From: Cytophagales bacterium
GTDB taxonomy: Bacteria; Bacteroidota; Bacteroidia; Cytophagales; Spirosomataceae
Direction of reading: 5' to 3'
Assembly: GCA_013205605.1 (NCBI GenBank)
Contig: JABMMK010000379.1
Location: forward strand, 1 to 17,537
DNA length: 17,537 nt
Of this stretch, positions 8,468-16,680 are shown piece after piece. The number at the start of each line of letters is the position of its first letter. Positions within the stretch are counted from its first letter, which is position 1. The notes below the pieces were generated by a model, which was given only the letters and a program-made list of their open reading frames with translations, had not been told where the DNA came from and searched no databases. A program made the translations under genes and the position numbers.

Positions 8468-9456
8468 AGAATTGTTTTGACCAAGTATCGGCCACTTGTT
8501 TTGCCGGCCAACATGCCTAGCAAGATTTCAGGTGCTTCTTCTAAGGATATAGTTGTCACTATTTGATCCATCGGGAAACACCATTCTTTAGCTAATTTAT
8601 TCCAAACTTTTTTCTTCAACTCCAAAGGAGAATCAGCCGAATAAATGCCTAATAATCGGGCCCCTCTAAGGATAAACGGATAAATCTGCAAGTTTAATTC
8701 GACGCTAGAGGCCATACCGCACGCAGCTACTGAACCACCAGCCTTTAGACTTTTTAAAATTTTAATTACCGTATCTCCTCCTACCGTATCGATCGCTCCT
8801 GAAAATCGCATCGAGTAAAGTGCTTTCGATGTTTCCTGGAGGAATTCCTCCCGATCGATAATTTCATTCACCCCGATGGACTTCAAAAAACCGTGTAAGT
8901 CTTTTTTGCCCGTGACGGCAATGACTTCATAGCCCAAATGCTTTAATAATAAAATACTACACATTGCCAAACCTCCGGTAGCACCACTCACCACGATAGG
9001 ACCATCACTAGGTTTAATCCCATTTTGTTGCAAAGCCAACATTGCCATACCGGCAGTCAAACCGGCAGTGCCAATTTGCATCGATTTTTCAAGCGTTAGT
9101 CCTGAAGGTAATTTGATCATCCAACTCGATGGAACCGAAACATACTCACATAATCCTCCATGAGCATTCATGCCCAAATCGAAACCAGTAATGATAACTT
9201 GACTTCCAGCTTTAAACTTGCCCGAAGGGTCATTAATCACAATCCCTGCAGCATCTATCCCCGGAATGTGAGGAAAATTTCGAGTAATGCCTCGATGCCC
9301 AGTAGAGGAAAGTGCGTCTTTATAATTTAAAGAGGAATAAAAAACTTGCACAAGGACCTGCTCGGGATTTAAAACATCCATCGGGATATTTGACATGGAG
9401 GTGGCATAAGTTCCATCTCCATTTTCACTTGTCCATAAGCCTTTAAAAGTTTCCAT
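8464..9456 (-). CDS. YhdH/AcuI-type NADPH-dependent oxidoreductase (MDR superfamily)
   Basis: A 330-residue zinc-free medium-chain dehydrogenase/reductase. The N-terminal catalytic domain has SSLNYKDAL (41-49), NFPHIPGIDAAG (60-71) and the GFDLGMNAHGGL segment (91-102). The Rossmann domain has the nucleotide loop SGATGGLA (157-164) and ends in the family's PFILRGARLLGIYS stretch. These blocks are typical of the YhdH/YhfP quinone-oxidoreductase group, which includes AcuI, an NADPH-dependent acrylyl-CoA reductase that detoxifies acrylyl-CoA. Acrylyl-CoA reduction is the known activity of characterised members; the substrate here is inferred. The third glycine of the usual GxxGxxG loop is alanine. 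It is the last gene of the fcl-methyltransferase-reductase operon, three bases after the methyltransferase. Its stop codon shares a CTAG palindrome with the convergent peptidase gene. Confidence 0.88.
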   Translation of the reverse strand: METFKGLWTSENGDGTYATSMSNIPMDVLNPEQVLVQVFYSSLNYKDALSSTGHRGITRNFPHIPGIDAAGIVINDPSGKFKAGSQVIITGFDLGMNAHGGLCEYVSVPSSWMIKLPSGLTLEKSMQIGTAGLTAGMAMLALQQNGIKPSDGPIVVSGATGGLAMCSILLLKHLGYEVIAVTGKKDLHGFLKSIGVNEIIDREEFLQETSKALYSMRFSGAIDTVGGDTVIKILKSLKAGGSVAACGMASSVELNLQIYPFILRGARLLGIYSADSPLELKKKVWNKLAKEWCFPMDQIVTTISLEEAPEILLGMLAGKTSGRYLVKTIL

Positions 9457-9459
9457 CCT

Positions 9460-10197
9460 TTAATTCTTTGTCCAAAGAAAAATCATTCTCGGTGAATTTT
9501 GATCATCAAACTCATTTAATTGATAATCCCCTAACATGCCTGTGAAACTAAGTCCCGAATTCACTGCATATTCCAAGAAATCCGATTTTGAAATTAATTC
9601 AACCTTTTCTTCAAAATGATAGGCCTCCATTTGATCGGTAAAATCAATGGATTTAATGAGAAAGCCATCTTCGGCCCAGCGATTTATCTCAAATGAAATG
9701 CCTTGTTTGATCACTGTTTCTTGTCCAACTAAATATTTAATAACATAGGTAGGATTAAAGAAATCCATTAAAAAAACACCTCCCGGCTTTAGCGCGGCAC
9801 TTAATGAATTGAAAGCTGCTTGGTTATCAGATTTCAGATCAAAATAACCAAAGCTGGTAAAGAAATTACAAACCCATTCATAGACTTCCACTTTAGGAAG
9901 CGGATCCCGAATATCATGTACAAAAAAAGATAAATTTTCAGTAGCATTTTGCTTGGCCGCCTCTATGTTTTTAGGGGATAAATCAAAACCGTCGACTTTA
10001 AAACCTAATTCATGTAATGTTTTGGCATGCCTTCCTTGTCCGCAGGCGGCATCTAAAACATGTGCATTTTTTGGAGTCTTTAATTTTTGCTGAATGGCTT
10101 TTATGAATGCTGACGCTTCATTTTCATCTCTTTCATCATATAAAATATGGTAATAGGGAGAGTCAAACCAGGTACTAAACCATTTCATTTTAGGCAT
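9460..10197 (-). CDS. Class I SAM-dependent methyltransferase
   Basis: A 245-residue soluble protein with a Rossmann-type SAM-binding core. Motif I is HVLDAACGQGRHA (46-58); the acidic residue after the second strand is Asp72 in VDGFDLS; a central HDIRDPLP segment lies at 94-101; and the post-motif LKPGGVFLMDFF lies at 137-147. The N-terminal WFDSPYYHILY segment (10-20) resembles a conserved Bacteroidota methyltransferase family of unknown substrate. The gene overlaps the fucose-synthase stop by one base (TAATG), so its translation is probably coupled to fcl, and the reductase gene starts three bases after it. A role in modifying a glycan or small molecule is possible from the context but not shown. 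A second in-frame ATG at codon 4 is an alternative start. Confidence 0.87.
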   Translation of the reverse strand: MPKMKWFSTWFDSPYYHILYDERDENEASAFIKAIQQKLKTPKNAHVLDAACGQGRHAKTLHELGFKVDGFDLSPKNIEAAKQNATENLSFFVHDIRDPLPKVEVYEWVCNFFTSFGYFDLKSDNQAAFNSLSAALKPGGVFLMDFFNPTYVIKYLVGQETVIKQGISFEINRWAEDGFLIKSIDFTDQMEAYHFEEKVELISKSDFLEYAVNSGLSFTGMLGDYQLNEFDDQNSPRMIFLWTKN

Positions 10198-11135
10198 TAT
10201 TTACTAGCGTCAGTCAATTTTAGAAAATCCTGATAGGCTAATTTAATGCCGTCTTCCAGTGCAATTTTATGATGCCAACCAAGGCCATGAAGTTTAGAAA
10301 CATCCATCAACTTCCTAGGCGTGCCATCTGGTTTTGAGGCGTCCCAAACGATTTCACCCTGAAATCCGATAATCTGTTTAACGAGAGCTGCCAAATTTTC
10401 TATCGTCACATCTTCACCAGTCCCTATATTGACCAACTCAGATTCATTGTAATTTTCCATTAAAAACAAACATGCCTCCGCAAGATCATCGGCATGCAAA
10501 AATTCTCGCATGGGTGATCCAGTTCCCCAAAGCGTCATTTCAGAAGCATCTTTTCCCTTTGCCTCGTGAAATTTACGTATCATCGCAGGCAACACGTGTG
10601 AATTGACTAAATCGTAATTATCGTTTGTGCCGTATAAATTAGTCGGCATGACCGAAATAAAATTACATCCATATTGCGCCCGATAGGCCTCACACATTTT
10701 AATGCCGGCAATTTTAGCAATCGCATAAGGCTCGTTGGTCTGCTCCAGATAACCACTCAATAAATAGGATTCCTTCAGAGGTTGGGGAGCTAATTTAGGG
10801 TAGATGCAAGAAGAACCTAAGAACATTAATTTCTTAACTTTATTTACATATGACCCATGGATAATATTGTTTTGAATCGCTAAATTTTCATATAAAAAAT
10901 CGGCTCTATAGGTATTGTTGGCGACGATGCCCCCTACTTTTGCTGCGGCTAAAAACACATATTCAGGCTTCTCAACTTCAAAGAAGTCTGCGACATTTTG
11001 CTGATTTCTTAAATCCAATTCAGTTGATGTCCGGGTCAATAAATTAGTATACCCTAGAGAGGTTAATTTTCTGACGATTGCGGACCCAACCATACCTCGA
11101 TGGCCAGCTACATATATTTTAGACTCTTTTTCCAA
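10197..11135 (-). CDS. fcl: GDP-L-fucose synthase (GDP-4-keto-6-deoxy-mannose epimerase/reductase)
   Basis: Converts GDP-4-keto-6-deoxy-D-mannose to GDP-L-fucose with NADPH, supplying fucose for surface polysaccharide or glycoprotein. It is an extended SDR protein of 312 residues, normal for the family. Visible are the nucleotide loop GHRGMVG (11-17), the AAAKVGGI strand (63-70), Ser108 in LGSSCIYP, the Tyr137/Lys141 pair in PYAIAK, and Cys110 and His180, each one residue from the catalytic Cys109 and His179 of the E. coli enzyme. The partner gmd is not in the window. The start is TTG (11133-11135): the Rossmann loop begins ten residues later, and no in-frame ATG lies between the preceding A+T-rich DNA and that loop. 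It is the first gene of a three-gene minus-strand operon. Confidence 0.95.
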   Translation of the reverse strand: MEKESKIYVAGHRGMVGSAIVRKLTSLGYTNLLTRTSTELDLRNQQNVADFFEVEKPEYVFLAAAKVGGIVANNTYRADFLYENLAIQNNIIHGSYVNKVKKLMFLGSSCIYPKLAPQPLKESYLLSGYLEQTNEPYAIAKIAGIKMCEAYRAQYGCNFISVMPTNLYGTNDNYDLVNSHVLPAMIRKFHEAKGKDASEMTLWGTGSPMREFLHADDLAEACLFLMENYNESELVNIGTGEDVTIENLAALVKQIIGFQGEIVWDASKPDGTPRKLMDVSKLHGLGWHHKIALEDGIKLAYQDFLKLTDASK

Positions 11136-11215
11136 TGCAAAACTATTTTTAAACCAACAATATTTTAAAATTTAAGCAAATTACATATTATCACGCATCT
11201 AATCATTTTAATTTA

Positions 11216-11223
11216 TAATTTTG
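11216..11223 (+). promoter_or_regulatory. Candidate -7 promoter element for the exported-protein/SulP/carbonic anhydrase gene set
   Basis: TAATTTTG matches the Bacteroidota -7 consensus TAnnTTTG at every fixed position and lies 35 bases before the ATG at 11259, a reasonable leader distance. No clear -33 TTG stands 17-23 bases upstream, which lowers confidence. The surrounding 123-base intergenic stretch (11136-11258) is A+T rich and separates divergent genes; no convincing promoter for fcl was found in it. Confidence 0.4.
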
Positions 11224-11258
11224 AGAAATTTTACTGCGATCTGTGCGTTAATGCAAAC

Positions 11259-12212
11259 ATGATTATTCGGAAATTACATATTTTGTTTTTTTGTTTCGTA
11301 GGCACAATCGCCAATGGTCAAAACAATGCCGTTATATCCAATAAAAAGCCGGTAATCGACACTACTGTTAAATCAAAAGGAATTCTAGGGGGAAGACTAT
11401 CCACAGGACTAGAAAATAGCCTAGATCAATTTAAACAGGAAAGTGCAGATTGGAAAAAGGAAAGCCGGGCCTTTATTGAAGAAATGGGGATTAAGGACAT
11501 TGGGGTAAAAGCTAGAATCGCAACGAGGAAAATCAAGAAAAAATTGGTTGCTAAAGATGAGTACGTAAATATTAAAACGGACCGACGCTTAGGCCAATAT
11601 GGGAGCGGAAATCGAAGTACAGTGGAGGAAATCAATGTGGTCAAATTTGTAGAAGATGAATCACTTAGCACATATGCCCAAGAAATCTGGTGGTTTGACC
11701 CAAATCAATCCCGTATCGTAAACTCATCCATTAAAGACAATAAAACTGCGCAAATCTGTCATGGCCCGTTTAAGAAGATAGTCAATAATGTCATTATTGA
11801 ACAAGGATTTTTCTTTATGGGAACAAAAGATGGTCGTTGGGAAACTTTTGGACCCGAAAATGAGTTAGAGAATAAGGTTTATTATGTACGAGGCTTTTTA
11901 GCTGGCTCAAACATTACCTATCATGACGACGCTAAAAAGAAAATCAAACAAGTGGTCCCTAATTTTTATGGAAAAACAAGAGGCAATTATTTGTCTTTTT
12001 ACCTGAGTGGTAATTTGAAAGAAGATGGTAAATTGGATGACTCCGTGCGAATAGGGCGTTGGCGTGAATTTTACGAATTTGGTGCAGGAGGAAGATTAAA
12101 AAAAGAGTGGCGATATGGGAAAGATAAATTTGATTCATCAGAACCCATATTAATGGTGGAGCGAGATTCTCAAGGGAAAATTATTTATCAGAATAATCAA
12201 AAATTCGATTAA
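11259..12212 (+). CDS. Exported protein of unknown function with MORN-like repeats
   Basis: A 317-residue protein with an N-terminal signal peptide (hydrophobic LHILFFCFVGTIANGQ, cleavage near residue 20) and no later membrane segment, so probably periplasmic or surface-exposed. A charged helical region (about 50-105, many Lys/Glu) is followed by a beta-rich half containing GRW-centred repeats: KDGRWETF (190-197) and RIGRWREFYEF (264-274), the latter followed by GGRLKKEWRYGKDKFD (277-292). These resemble MORN_2/YwqK-type repeats, common in Bacteroidota proteins that have no assigned function. Its stop overlaps the start of the next gene (TAATG), so the two are probably made together. A bicarbonate transporter and carbonic anhydrase follow on the same strand. 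A function cannot be assigned. Confidence 0.75.
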   Translation: MIIRKLHILFFCFVGTIANGQNNAVISNKKPVIDTTVKSKGILGGRLSTGLENSLDQFKQESADWKKESRAFIEEMGIKDIGVKARIATRKIKKKLVAKDEYVNIKTDRRLGQYGSGNRSTVEEINVVKFVEDESLSTYAQEIWWFDPNQSRIVNSSIKDNKTAQICHGPFKKIVNNVIIEQGFFFMGTKDGRWETFGPENELENKVYYVRGFLAGSNITYHDDAKKKIKQVVPNFYGKTRGNYLSFYLSGNLKEDGKLDDSVRIGRWREFYEFGAGGRLKKEWRYGKDKFDSSEPILMVERDSQGKIIYQNNQKFD

Positions 12213-12580
12213 TGAAAGTATTTTATTTGTTTATAGTTTTGCTTTGGTCTTTTGGAATGATGCTTTATTCCCAAGATGCTCAATCGGCCATTCCACAAAA
12301 TAGCACATCTCAATTTACCTGGCATACGGAAGAAAGTTTTCATGCACATGGGTCAACGATTCAAATAAATACACCCAACAACGCTGAAGAGGAAGACGAA
12401 GTAAATGATGAAGATGAATTTAAATTAAAGTGTTTTTTTTCAAAAAAAGATACCCCATTTATTCCTATAAATTTCAAAGAAGGTTTAGTTTCAATACATC
12501 CAAAACTTAGGCTTTTGAAGCCCTATTTAAAGCCTCAATTCACCCCTCCAGATCATACATTGATTGTCAAAATTCATTAA
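12212..12580 (+). CDS. Small exported protein of unknown function with acidic and histidine clusters
   Basis: A 122-residue protein starting with a signal peptide (VFYLFIVLLWSFGMMLYSQ, cleavage near residue 20). The mature part has a histidine group (His38, His44, His46), a strongly acidic run (59-69, nine of eleven residues Asp or Glu), one cysteine (Cys74), and a proline-rich basic C-terminal third (Lys98 to Lys120). No family is recognised. Metal binding by the His and acidic groups is possible but only an inference. The ATG shares its first base with the preceding stop, which supports a real gene, and the SulP transporter starts 23 bases after its end. A T8-C-A7 tract (12433-12448) lies inside the frame and makes the reading frame vulnerable to slippage or sequencing error there. 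Confidence 0.6.
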   Translation: MKVFYLFIVLLWSFGMMLYSQDAQSAIPQNSTSQFTWHTEESFHAHGSTIQINTPNNAEEEDEVNDEDEFKLKCFFSKKDTPFIPINFKEGLVSIHPKLRLLKPYLKPQFTPPDHTLIVKIH

Positions 12581-12603
12581 TATAAAAATTTTAACAAATC
12601 AAT

Positions 12604-14133
12604 ATGAATCTTAATCATTATGTTAAATCCATCATTTCAGGTGATTGGAAATCGGGTATTGCTGTATTTTTGGTTGCATTGCCCTTGTGTCTTGGAATTG
12701 CGCTTGCCTCAGGAGCTCCCTTAATGGCAGGCTTGATCGCTGGAATCGTAGGAGGGATTTTAGTTACTCTTATTTCAGGGTCTGAATTATCCGTCAGCGG
12801 CCCAGCAGCTGGACTTACCATTATTGTGGCCAATGCCATCATTACGCTAGGTTCATTTCAAGGTTTTTTGGTGGCTGTTATTTTAGCGGGTCTAATACAA
12901 TTGATATTAGGACTACTAAAATTAGGCAAGGTTGGGAGCTTTTTCCCATCTTCGGTGATTCGAGGCATGCTAGTTGCCATTGGAATTGTTATTATCTTAA
13001 AGCAAATTCCACATGCGATTGGAGATGATTTGGATTTTATTGGGGAGTTTGAGTTTTTTCAGCGTTCTGATGGTCAAAATACATTTTCTGAAATCCTATC
13101 AGCATTTGAAACCCTAAAGCCGGGAGCGCTTATCATCGCATTTTTTGGGCTTATTATTTTATTTTCTTGGCCCTGGATCATTCGAAAAATTACGTTTTTA
13201 ACGGCGATTCCTGCTTCCTTGTTTGTAGTATTAGTCGGAGTGCTAACGAATGAATTACTGAAAATGTATGCGCCAGACTTGTATTTAGGCAATTCGCAAG
13301 AGCACATGGTTAATTTGCCTATATTCAATTCAATAGGAGAAATCGCTGGGGGACTGGCAAGGCCGGATTGGACTTTTTTGACTAATCCAGCTATCTATTC
13401 CATTGCCATCACACTGGCCATTGTAGCCAGTTTAGAAACATTGCTTTCTTTGGAGGCCATTGATTCCCTAGATCCTTTAAAAAGAATTTCTTCTGCCGAC
13501 AGGGAGTTGGTTGCTCAAGGATTTGGGAATTTAGCCAGTGGATTTTTAGGTGGATTGCCGATCACATCAGTGATTGTGAGATCTTCTACCAATGTCTATG
13601 CCGGTGGTAAAACTCGAATGTCTAGCTTCATACATGGTTTATTATTATTGGTCGCGGTACTTTTCTTACCACTCTATTTAAATAAGATTCCATTGTCATG
13701 TTTGGCTAGTATTCTATTGTTTACCGGATATAAATTGGCTCATCCCAAAGAATTCAAAAAATCATTTTCAGAAGGTTGGAAACAGTGGGTTCCATTCATC
13801 GCGACGATTATTGCGGTCGTGGCAATTGATTTGTTATGGGGGATTTTTATTGGTACGTTTATTGGTTTGATTTTTGTGGTCTTAACCAATTATGAATCTG
13901 TATTTTCAGTCTTCTACAATGGAAATGAAGTATTAATTAAATTCCAAAAAGATGTAACTTTCCTTCATAAACTGTCATTAAAGGAAGCATTCCGAAAAAT
14001 ACCTACAGGTTCGCAGGTCTATATTGACGCTTCAAAAGTACATTTCATGGATCATGATATTAAATTATTAATCACAGAATTTATGTCAACAGCCAAAGAA
14101 CGTGGCATTGAAGTTGATTTTAAACAAAAATAA
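12604..14133 (+). CDS. SulP-family anion permease, probable bicarbonate transporter
   Basis: A 509-residue inner-membrane transporter of the SLC26/SulP family. The N-terminal block GIAVFLVALPLCLGIALASG (18-37) and the TM3 signature SVSGPAAG (63-70) are characteristic. Further hydrophobic segments follow to about residue 425, consistent with the usual multi-span fold, including the SLETLLSLEAID helix and GGLPITSVIVRSS. A cytoplasmic C-terminal domain (about 430-509) with VYIDASKVHFMD is a short STAS domain. SulP members carry sulfate, bicarbonate or other anions. A beta-carbonic anhydrase starts two bases downstream, and no sulfate-assimilation gene is nearby, so bicarbonate (BicA-like) transport is the favoured role. 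The sequence alone does not settle the substrate. Confidence 0.92.
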   Translation: MNLNHYVKSIISGDWKSGIAVFLVALPLCLGIALASGAPLMAGLIAGIVGGILVTLISGSELSVSGPAAGLTIIVANAIITLGSFQGFLVAVILAGLIQLILGLLKLGKVGSFFPSSVIRGMLVAIGIVIILKQIPHAIGDDLDFIGEFEFFQRSDGQNTFSEILSAFETLKPGALIIAFFGLIILFSWPWIIRKITFLTAIPASLFVVLVGVLTNELLKMYAPDLYLGNSQEHMVNLPIFNSIGEIAGGLARPDWTFLTNPAIYSIAITLAIVASLETLLSLEAIDSLDPLKRISSADRELVAQGFGNLASGFLGGLPITSVIVRSSTNVYAGGKTRMSSFIHGLLLLVAVLFLPLYLNKIPLSCLASILLFTGYKLAHPKEFKKSFSEGWKQWVPFIATIIAVVAIDLLWGIFIGTFIGLIFVVLTNYESVFSVFYNGNEVLIKFQKDVTFLHKLSLKEAFRKIPTGSQVYIDASKVHFMDHDIKLLITEFMSTAKERGIEVDFKQK

Positions 14134-14135
14134 AA

Positions 14136-14768
14136 ATGAAAGAATATAAAAAATTACTTTTAAGTAACAAGGCATGGGCCAGCGAGCGTCTTGAAGTGGA
14201 CGCACATTATTTTGATGATTTATCTAAGGATCAGAACCCACTATTTCTCTGGATTGGCTGCGCTGATTCTAGAGTACCGGCTGAGGAAATTACTCATGCA
14301 GATCCAGGTGAGATATTTGTGCATCGAAATGTGGCTAATATGGTGGTTCATACCGATATGAACCTTTTGTCTGTTTTACAATATGCGGTTGAGGTTTTAA
14401 AAATTAAGCACATTATTATATGTGGTCATTATAATTGCGGGGGTGTAAAAGCCGCCATGACCAATAAAGACTTTGGCTTAATTAACAAATGGCTCAGGAA
14501 CATCAAAGAAGTTTATGAAAAACACTATGATGAGTTGCATGCGATTGAAAACGAACAATCTCGCTTTAATGCGATGGTCGAACTGAACGTTAAGGAACAA
14601 ATTCAGAATTTGGCAAAAACGTCCATTGTTCAAAAAGCATGGAAAAATAGTCAATTGCCCCATTTGCACGGTTGGGTTTTTGACATTCATAAAGGTGAAA
14701 TAAAAGAAGTGGTGAATATTTCCGCTGGGGAATGGGAAAGCCCTGTCTTTAAATACGAATTTGAATAA
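14136..14768 (+). CDS. can: Beta-class carbonic anhydrase
   Basis: Interconverts CO2 and bicarbonate in the cytoplasm using zinc. At 210 residues it is close in length to E. coli Can (220), and its key residues fall at the same numbers: zinc ligands Cys42, His98 and Cys101, with the Asp44-Arg46 dyad in CADSRVP. GEIFVHRNVAN (58-68) and IICGHYNCGG (94-103) are family signatures. The intact dyad and ligands predict an active enzyme. It is the last gene of a plus-strand set and follows the SulP transporter after two bases, so the pair probably couples anion transport to CO2/bicarbonate exchange. The gene ends just before a hairpin terminator. Confidence 0.95.
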   Translation: MKEYKKLLLSNKAWASERLEVDAHYFDDLSKDQNPLFLWIGCADSRVPAEEITHADPGEIFVHRNVANMVVHTDMNLLSVLQYAVEVLKIKHIIICGHYNCGGVKAAMTNKDFGLINKWLRNIKEVYEKHYDELHAIENEQSRFNAMVELNVKEQIQNLAKTSIVQKAWKNSQLPHLHGWVFDIHKGEIKEVVNISAGEWESPVFKYEFE

Positions 14769-14771
14769 ATG

Positions 14772-14801
14772 AAAAAGGCCTGAAAATTCAGGCCTTTTTT
14801 T
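14772..14801. terminator. Bidirectional intrinsic terminator between carbonic anhydrase and aspS
   Basis: An inverted repeat, AGGCCTGAA (14776-14784) and TTCAGGCCT (14787-14795), is flanked by five A on the left (counting the first base of the stem) and a run of seven T on the right (14795-14801). It can form a G+C-rich stem followed by a U tract on either strand, suiting the two convergent genes that end at 14768 and 14802. It is the only clear factor-independent terminator seen in the window. Confidence 0.88.
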
Positions 14802-16565
14802 CTACAAATTTGTTTTTATTTTCAACTCGTCTAGCTGAGCTTGAGCGAGTGGGGAAGGCGAGTCAATCATGACATCTCGGCCGGCATTGTTTTTAGGGAA
14901 TGCAATATAATCCCGAATGGAATCAGTACCCCCAAACAACGAGCATAATCGGTCAAATCCAAAAGCCAAACCTCCATGTGGAGGCGCGCCATATTCAAAA
15001 GCGTCTAATAAAAATCCGAATTGAGCCTTAGCCTCTTCAGCAGAAAATCCTAACACTTCAAACATCTTGGATTGCAAATCTTTTTGGAAAATACGAATCG
15101 ATCCACCACCAACTTCCACGCCATTAATGATTAAATCGTAGGCGTTTGCTCTCACTTTTCCAAAATCACCGGCCTCCATCAAAGGAATATCTTCCGGCTT
15201 TGGACTGGTAAATGGATGATGCATCGCAAACCAGCGATCTTCCTCTTCCCCATATTCTAATAATGGAAAATCGACAACCCAATGAACTTGGTAATTATCT
15301 GGATCTCTCAAGCCTAACCTTGTCCCCATTTCTAATCGCAATTCGTTCAACTGCTTACGCACTTTATCGCCATCCCCTGATAAGATTAAAATCAAATCCC
15401 CAGGTTCAGCCTGACAAGCCTTTGCCCAAGTGGCAAGATCTTCTTCACTATAAAATTTGTCGACCGACGATTTTACAATGCCATCAGGTTGAACGCGCGC
15501 GTAAATTAATCCTTTCGCTCCTATCTGCGGTCGGCGTACAAAATCAGTCAACTCGTCCAATTGCTTACGGGTATACTCCGCGGCGCCCTTGACACAAATT
15601 CCCACCACTGTGTTAGCAGAATCAAATACTTGGAAATCTTTCCCAGATGTCAAATCCACCCCTTCGGCCTTAAATTCAACAAATTTCATGTCAAATCTAA
15701 TATCTGGCTTATCTGAACCATAGCATTTCATCGCATCCGCGTAGGTCATCCTAGACACGGTGCCAATATCGATTTTCTTAACCTGCAAAAACAAATGTCG
15801 AATCAACCCTTCAAACATGTTTAATATGTCTTCTTGCTCCACAAAAGACATCTCACAATCAATCTGTGTGAATTCTGGTTGGCGATCTGCGCGCAAATCT
15901 TCATCCCTAAAACATTTGACCAATTGGTAATAACGATCAAATCCCGACACCATCAATAATTGCTTAAATGTCTGCGGCGATTGAGGAAGGGCATAAAATT
16001 CGCCTGGATTCATCCGAGACGGAACAACAAAATCTCGAGCACCCTCGGGTGTTGACTTAATCAATACGGGAGTTTCCACCTCAATAAAATCTTTATTATC
16101 TAAGTAGTTGCGAACTTCCCTAGCCACTTGGTGACGCAAGCGCAGACTCTCACGAATCGGATTTCTTCGTAAATCTAAATACCGATATTTCATTCGAATA
16201 TCATCTCCTCCATCCGTTTCATCCTCAATTAAAAAAGGCGGAAGTTTAGCGGGATTCAAAATTCGTATGTTTTTGATTTTTATTTCAATATCTCCCGTAG
16301 GTAATTTATCATTCTTAGCTAATCGCTCCACCACTACACCTACAGCCTCAATCACAAATTCACGACCTAAGCCCCTTGCCATGGCAAGCGCCTCAGGACT
16401 CGATTTACCTTCCTCTAACATCAACTGCGTTATGCCGTAACGGTCTCTTAAATCCACCCAAATCATCCCCCCTTTATCTCTTGATTTATGAACCCAGCCA
16501 CATAAAGTCACTTCTTGACCTACCTCTGTGATCCGCAATTCTCCGTTCGTGTGTGTACGTAACAT
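14802..16565 (-). CDS. aspS: Aspartyl-tRNA synthetase, bacterial type
   Basis: Charges tRNA-Asp with aspartate. Class II synthetase of 587 residues with an N-terminal OB-fold anticodon-binding domain ([13 protein letters not shown], 21-33), the catalytic core with motif 2 [18 protein letters not shown] (219-236), a bacterial GAD insertion (about 285-415) and motif 3 [10 protein letters not shown] (531-540). The ATG at 16565 is preferred over an in-frame TTG at 16580: family members usually begin at this MLRTHTxGEL block, and the best promoter element (16592-16599) leaves a sensible leader only for the ATG. Lys31 occupies the position that, as I recall, separates Asn-discriminating (Leu) from non-discriminating (His) enzymes, so specificity cannot be read from it. 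Confidence 0.95.
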   Translation of the reverse strand: MLRTHTNGELRITEVGQEVTLCGWVHKSRDKGGMIWVDLRDRYGITQLMLEEGKSSPEALAMARGLGREFVIEAVGVVVERLAKNDKLPTGDIEIKIKNIRILNPAKLPPFLIEDETDGGDDIRMKYRYLDLRRNPIRESLRLRHQVAREVRNYLDNKDFIEVETPVLIKSTPEGARDFVVPSRMNPGEFYALPQSPQTFKQLLMVSGFDRYYQLVKCFRDEDLRADRQPEFTQIDCEMSFVEQEDILNMFEGLIRHLFLQVKKIDIGTVSRMTYADAMKCYGSDKPDIRFDMKFVEFKAEGVDLTSGKDFQVFDSANTVVGICVKGAAEYTRKQLDELTDFVRRPQIGAKGLIYARVQPDGIVKSSVDKFYSEEDLATWAKACQAEPGDLILILSGDGDKVRKQLNELRLEMGTRLGLRDPDNYQVHWVVDFPLLEYGEEEDRWFAMHHPFTSPKPEDIPLMEAGDFGKVRANAYDLIINGVEVGGGSIRIFQKDLQSKMFEVLGFSAEEAKAQFGFLLDAFEYGAPPHGGLAFGFDRLCSLFGGTDSIRDYIAFPKNNAGRDVMIDSPSPLAQAQLDELKIKTNL

Positions 16566-16591
16566 ATGTTCTTCTGCCAATTAAATTTGTG

Positions 16592-16599
16592 CAAAATTA
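16592..16599 (-). promoter_or_regulatory. Candidate -7 promoter element for aspS
   Basis: On the minus strand TAATTTTG matches the Bacteroidota -7 consensus TAnnTTTG at every fixed position. A T-rich block about 18 bases further upstream could serve as a degenerate -33 site, though it lacks a strict TTG. Transcription would start near 16587, about 21 bases before the ATG at 16565 but only about 6 before the alternative TTG at 16580. For the divergent desaturase gene only a weak TAATTTAG (16650-16657, plus strand) was seen. Confidence 0.45.
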
Positions 16600-16680
16600 C
16601 TGAAATTGGATTGAGGGAAAAACATTTAGCAGTTTATTCTTTAAATCCTTAATTTAGTGCTTTGAAATTTTTATAGATTA

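Noticed and set aside
11138..11145. Perfect minus-strand TAGTTTTG match to the -7 consensus just before fcl
   Set aside because: It ends two bases before the TTG start codon, so transcription would begin at or inside the coding sequence; no well-spaced -33 TTG is present.
12433..12448. T8-C-A7 tract inside the small exported protein, a possible phase-variable site or programmed slippage signal
   Set aside because: The frame reads through it without interruption and no alternative product is evident; such tracts are common in A+T-rich DNA. Recorded only as a possible sequencing-error spot.
15212..15592. Plus-strand open frame of 126 codons opposite aspS
   Set aside because: Overlaps the conserved AspRS core on the other strand, with low-complexity composition and no family signal.
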